Below are positions 61,079-64,000 of a DNA stretch of 64,000 nt, piece after piece (position 1 is the stretch's first letter; each line of letters begins with the position of its first letter). The stretch lies in contig NZ_SJPX01000005.1 in NCBI RefSeq assembly GCF_007860175.1, forward strand, positions 806,001-870,000, written 5' to 3'. The DNA is from Rubripirellula reticaptiva (GTDB lineage Bacteria > Planctomycetota > Planctomycetia > Pirellulales > Pirellulaceae). The translations under genes and the position numbers were made by a program. A model generated the notes under the pieces. The model saw nothing but the letters and a program-made list of their open reading frames with translations, searched no databases and was not told where the DNA came from.

Positions 61079-62101
61079 TTAGAAACCGCGTTGCAGTCCG
61101 GGCGTGATATCCAAGTCCAGATCGGCAAACTGCCCACGTTTGATTTTCTCCATCGCGATCGCCCCCATCACCGCATTATCCGTACACAAATCCATTGGCG
61201 CGATCACCAGCGAGTATCCTTTCTTGTCAGCACTGAGCGTCAACTGATCTCGCAAATATCCATTCCTCGCGACACCGCCGCCGACAACTAACCGCCGAAC
61301 ACCGAATTGTTTAACGGCTCGGCTGCACTTGGCCACCAACACGTCCACCACCGCCGCTTCGAACGAAGCACACAAGTCGGCTTTCGCCGAGTCGGACATT
61401 TCTATTTTCGAAAAGTCTTGTTGCCCCGGGCCAACGATGGCGTAACGCACGGCCGTTTTCAATCCGCTGAAACTAAAATTGAAGTGCTTCTCGTGGATCA
61501 TCGAACGGGGAAATGCATGAGCCGTTCGATTTCCAGACTGAGCCAGTTTTGATACTGCCGGTCCGCCTGGGAACCCCAAACTTAGCATCGCTCCGACCTT
61601 GTCAAACGCTTCGCCGGCTGCATCGTCGATCGTGCCGCCGAGGTATTCGAGATCTAGCGGACTGTCGAGTCGATACAGCGACGTATGCCCGCCGCTAACG
61701 ACCAATCCAATGCAGGGGTAAATCGGCTTGTCACACGCCAATTGGCAGGCATACAAGTGCGCGTGCAAATGGTTGATCGAAACCAATGGTTTCTGCCAAG
61801 CCATCGCCAACGTTTTTGCAGCAACCACGCCCACCAGCAACGAACCGGCCAATCCCGGTCGATCGGCAACCGCAATCGCCGTCAAATCATCAGGACTGAT
61901 ACCGGCTTGGCGAATCGCCGTATCGATGACCGGCAAAATACGTTCTAAGTGCGCCCGAGCTGCGACTTCCGGAACCACACCATTGAACTTTTCGTGCAAC
62001 TCTTCCTGCGTCGCAACGCAATCACCCATCACGGAACCGTCGTCACCGATCACAGCCGCAGCAGTTTCATCGCAGGTCGATTCGATGGTCAAAATCGGCA
62101 T
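61079..62101 (-). CDS. tsaD: tRNA N6-adenosine threonylcarbamoyltransferase TsaD
   Basis: A 340-residue ASKHA-fold protein that, with TsaB and TsaE, transfers the threonylcarbamoyl group to A37 of tRNAs reading ANN codons. The N-terminal IESTCDETAAAV, the metal-binding His111 and His115 (NHLHAHLYA, same numbers as E. coli), VSGGHTSLYR and the C-terminal VVGGGVARNGYLR and MDLCTDNAVMGA with the last metal Asp are clear. Length is normal. It is in line with ugd upstream and mqnB downstream on the minus strand. Confidence 0.97.
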   Translation of the reverse strand: MPILTIESTCDETAAAVIGDDGSVMGDCVATQEELHEKFNGVVPEVAARAHLERILPVIDTAIRQAGISPDDLTAIAVADRPGLAGSLLVGVVAAKTLAMAWQKPLVSINHLHAHLYACQLACDKPIYPCIGLVVSGGHTSLYRLDSPLDLEYLGGTIDDAAGEAFDKVGAMLSLGFPGGPAVSKLAQSGNRTAHAFPRSMIHEKHFNFSFSGLKTAVRYAIVGPGQQDFSKIEMSDSAKADLCASFEAAVVDVLVAKCSRAVKQFGVRRLVVGGGVARNGYLRDQLTLSADKKGYSLVIAPMDLCTDNAVMGAIAMEKIKRGQFADLDLDITPGLQRGF

Positions 62102-62194
62102 TGGCGATGAACCATGGGCAGCAGTTTACAGGAAACGAAACGAAAATCTTTACGGGCGAGCGAATCCAAAGGCAAGGTCGTCGAAACACGAAAC

Positions 62195-63592
62195 CTAGAC
62201 CGTAGCCGATTTTCCGATCGCATGAATCTCGAAACCGAGCAACGCAAGTTTTTTGTGATCCAGCAGGTTTCGGCCGTCAAACACGAACGCCGGTTGCTGC
62301 ATTGATTGATAAATTTTTGTGAAGTCGAATTCTTTGAATTCGTCCCACTCTGTCATCACTACAATCGCATGCGAAGAATCCGCAGCCGACATGCCGTCCT
62401 TCTCGATCGTCACATTTGTTTCGATCAACTTCAAATCCGATTCGCAGATCTGTCCTTGCAAGTCCGAACAAGCCGTGACCAGATCAGCACGAATTTGTTT
62501 CTCAGAAACTCGCGGATCATAGATCGACAACCTCGCTCTTTCGCGAAGCAAGTCGCGACAAATGTACATCGCCGCTGACTCACGCGTATCGTTGGTGTCC
62601 TTCTTGAACGCGAATCCCCAAACTGCAATCTTTTTATCACTGACGGTGTTAAACATGGTCCGTACGATTCGTTCCGAGAACCGTCTTTTTTGGTAGTCGT
62701 TCATGCTGACGACTTGTTCCCAATACGCGGCGACTTCTCGCAAGCCAAAGTGCTCGCACAGGTAAACCAAATTCAAAATATCTTTTTGAAAGCAACTGCC
62801 TCCGAACCCGACGGATGACTTCAAGAACTTGGGGCCAATGCGCGAGTCAGTGCCGATCGCTCGCGCCACCTCGTCAACGTCTGCACCAGTCGCTTCGCAA
62901 AGTGCCGAGATCGCGTTGATCGACGACACGCGTTGGGCCAGAAATGCGTTGGCGGTTAATTTCGAAAGCTCACTGCTCCACAAATTCGTTGTCAGAATTC
63001 GATCGCGTGAAATCCAAGTCGCATAGATGTTCGCAAGCGCTGCGATCGCGACCGGCGACTCGCCGCCGATCAGAACCCGATCGGGCGACAACAAATCTTC
63101 GACGGCAGTTCCTTCGGCCAAGAATTCGGGGTTCGAAAGGACGTCGAACGTGGCACCATTCTCGGCACTCGAAAGAATGCGTTTGACCGCTTCAGCCGTG
63201 CGGACCGGCAGCGTCGATTTTTCGACCACGATCTTGTGACCGGTCGCCACTCGAGCGATCTGACGAGCGCACTTTTCGATGAACTCTAGGTTGGCTGCTC
63301 GGCCTGCACCGATGCCAAACGTTTTCGTTGGCGTGTTGACCGAAATGAAGATGATGTCGGCCGCTGCGATTGCTTCGTCGACTCGGGTTGAAAAAGTCAG
63401 ATTTCGCGATCGAGCCTCGGCAACCACTTCGTCGAGCCCCGGTTCATAGATCGGCAACTTGTCCGAGTTCCAAGCATCGATGCGTGCCTGATTCAAATCG
63501 ACGACATGCACGTCGATGTCCGGGCATTGTTTGGCGATCATGGCCATTGTGGGGCCGCCAACGTAACCAGCGCCAATACAGCAGATTTTCAT
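62195..63592 (-). CDS. ugd: UDP-glucose 6-dehydrogenase, animal-like type
   Basis: A 465-residue NAD-dependent enzyme that oxidises UDP-glucose to UDP-glucuronate for surface polysaccharides. The Rossmann motif [49 protein letters not shown], the catalytic Cys267 in GGSCFQKD, and [13 protein letters not shown] are all present. Long segments, such as LNLVYLCE and MNDYQ(K)RRF after the cysteine, match animal UGDH much more than the shorter bacterial Ugd/TuaD type. The ATG at 63592 starts directly at the first strand; an open frame upstream to 63670 looks non-coding. Confidence 0.96.
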   Translation of the reverse strand: MKICCIGAGYVGGPTMAMIAKQCPDIDVHVVDLNQARIDAWNSDKLPIYEPGLDEVVAEARSRNLTFSTRVDEAIAAADIIFISVNTPTKTFGIGAGRAANLEFIEKCARQIARVATGHKIVVEKSTLPVRTAEAVKRILSSAENGATFDVLSNPEFLAEGTAVEDLLSPDRVLIGGESPVAIAALANIYATWISRDRILTTNLWSSELSKLTANAFLAQRVSSINAISALCEATGADVDEVARAIGTDSRIGPKFLKSSVGFGGSCFQKDILNLVYLCEHFGLREVAAYWEQVVSMNDYQKRRFSERIVRTMFNTVSDKKIAVWGFAFKKDTNDTRESAAMYICRDLLRERARLSIYDPRVSEKQIRADLVTACSDLQGQICESDLKLIETNVTIEKDGMSAADSSHAIVVMTEWDEFKEFDFTKIYQSMQQPAFVFDGRNLLDHKKLALLGFEIHAIGKSATV

Positions 63593-63891
63593 AAGACCAA
63601 CGAGACAAGTACGAGCGAGAAAGAAGGCTGCTATCCCTCGGCGGTGCGGCACGAGGGCTGAATCGAACAAGGATAATAGCCCAACATCGCGAGATTGAAT
63701 CGAGGGGGGGAGAAAGCGACGTCAAATTTTCGAAAACCTCCCGTCAGTCTGCGCAATCGTTGTCATCGACGCATCAGGCACATCCAGCGTGTTCCGGCAA
63801 ATTTAACTTCTTCCGAATCGGAGGCTCCGTCGTGCCGATCCAAACGGATGAAACTCTGCCGATTCTCTTCTCTCTGTCGAGCCCTCCTTCG
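63593..63891. other. Divergent promoter region between ugd and the lipoprotein gene
   Basis: About 300 bases between two divergent starts. It should hold both promoters. No small gene or strong hairpin was recognised. Confidence 0.4.
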
Positions 63892-64000
63892 ATGAAACGA
63901 TTTTCGATCACCATGCACTTGTCCGCAAAATTAGGACTGCCGGTCCTGATTGCCAGCGTGACGGTGGGCTGCGGCAGTGACCCTGATACGTTGGGCACCC
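63892..64000 (+). CDS. Lipoprotein N-terminus, cut by the window edge
   Basis: From the ATG at 63892 the frame is open to the window end (36 codons). It begins MKRFSITMHLSAKLG and continues with a hydrophobic stretch ending VTVGCGSDP, a lipobox-type site with the Cys at residue 27. It is probably the start of an exported lipoprotein, transcribed divergently from ugd. GCCCTCCTTC lies upstream with no clear ribosome binding site. Nothing can be said about the mature protein. Confidence 0.6.
   Translation, partial: MKRFSITMHLSAKLGLPVLIASVTVGCGSDPDTLGT

Overview
The window looks like chromosomal DNA of a planctomycete close to the Rhodopirellula/Pirellulaceae group. The evidence is the mix of gene types: a PEP-CTERM secreted protein and a PEP-CTERM-associated CAAX-type protease, a eukaryote-like Ser/Thr kinase with a PP2C phosphatase, a BlaI/M56 sensor pair, a tetrahydromethanopterin-dependent formyltransferase in a bacterium, a decaheme cytochrome, and a UDP-glucose dehydrogenase that reads like the animal enzyme. 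No rRNA, tRNA, insertion sequence, prophage or CRISPR array was seen. Most of the window is ordinary core chromosome with densely packed genes on both strands. The taxonomic placement is inferred from gene content, not from a database search.

Layout. 0.1-3.1 kb: a ROK sugar kinase and a NagB-deacetylase fusion (amino-sugar catabolism). 3.1-4.9 kb: recQ. 5.1-7.7 kb: a BlaI-type repressor with a visible operator, coupled to an M56 membrane peptidase with a novel-looking C-terminal sensor. 8.2-11.1 kb: imuB and imuA (translesion synthesis). 11.2-14.2 kb: a LapA-domain protein, a small unknown protein, hflX and an SDR oxidoreductase. 14.2-19.0 kb: five minus-strand genes (small membrane protein, TPR-AAA ATPase, TPR membrane protein, Ser/Thr kinase, PP2C phosphatase). 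19.3-21.9 kb: small secreted or unknown proteins and a YjbQ protein. 21.9-26.9 kb: a tight three-gene redox module (cNMP-sensor/4x[4Fe-4S] protein, diheme b-type cytochrome, decaheme cytochrome c).

27.1-33.2 kb: a PEP-CTERM protein, ftsK, ispD and tyrS. 33.2-36.2 kb: a MoxR/DUF58 pair and a lone receiver protein. 36.2-40.5 kb: a degenerate MurE-like ligase, a family-4-type uracil-DNA glycosylase and der. 40.6-43.7 kb: formate-level C1 genes (5-formyl-THF cyclo-ligase, Ftr) and rhamnulokinase. 43.7-44.5 kb: a gene-poor stretch with a perfect inverted repeat. 44.5-48.7 kb: a NUDIX hydrolase, a CCA/poly(A) polymerase-type nucleotidyltransferase, an aspartoacylase-type deacylase and a DegT aminotransferase. 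48.8-53.3 kb: rnpA, a DnaJ-type chaperone, tilS and rny. 53.6-58.7 kb: pstSCAB-phoU. 58.7-64 kb: a CAAX-type protease, mqnD-mqnB (futalosine menaquinone pathway), tsaD, ugd and the first codons of a lipoprotein cut by the window edge.

The most interesting unit is the 21.9-26.9 kb redox module. It joins cyclic-nucleotide-type sensor domains to a four-cluster ferredoxin, a His-X13-His diheme membrane protein and a decaheme cytochrome. Other points of note are the BlaI/M56 unit whose sensor is a tandem beta-sandwich rather than a beta-lactam-binding domain, the kinase/phosphatase/TPR-AAA cluster, an hflX gene whose best ribosome binding site points at an AUC codon, and a MurE-like protein lacking the usual MurE motifs.
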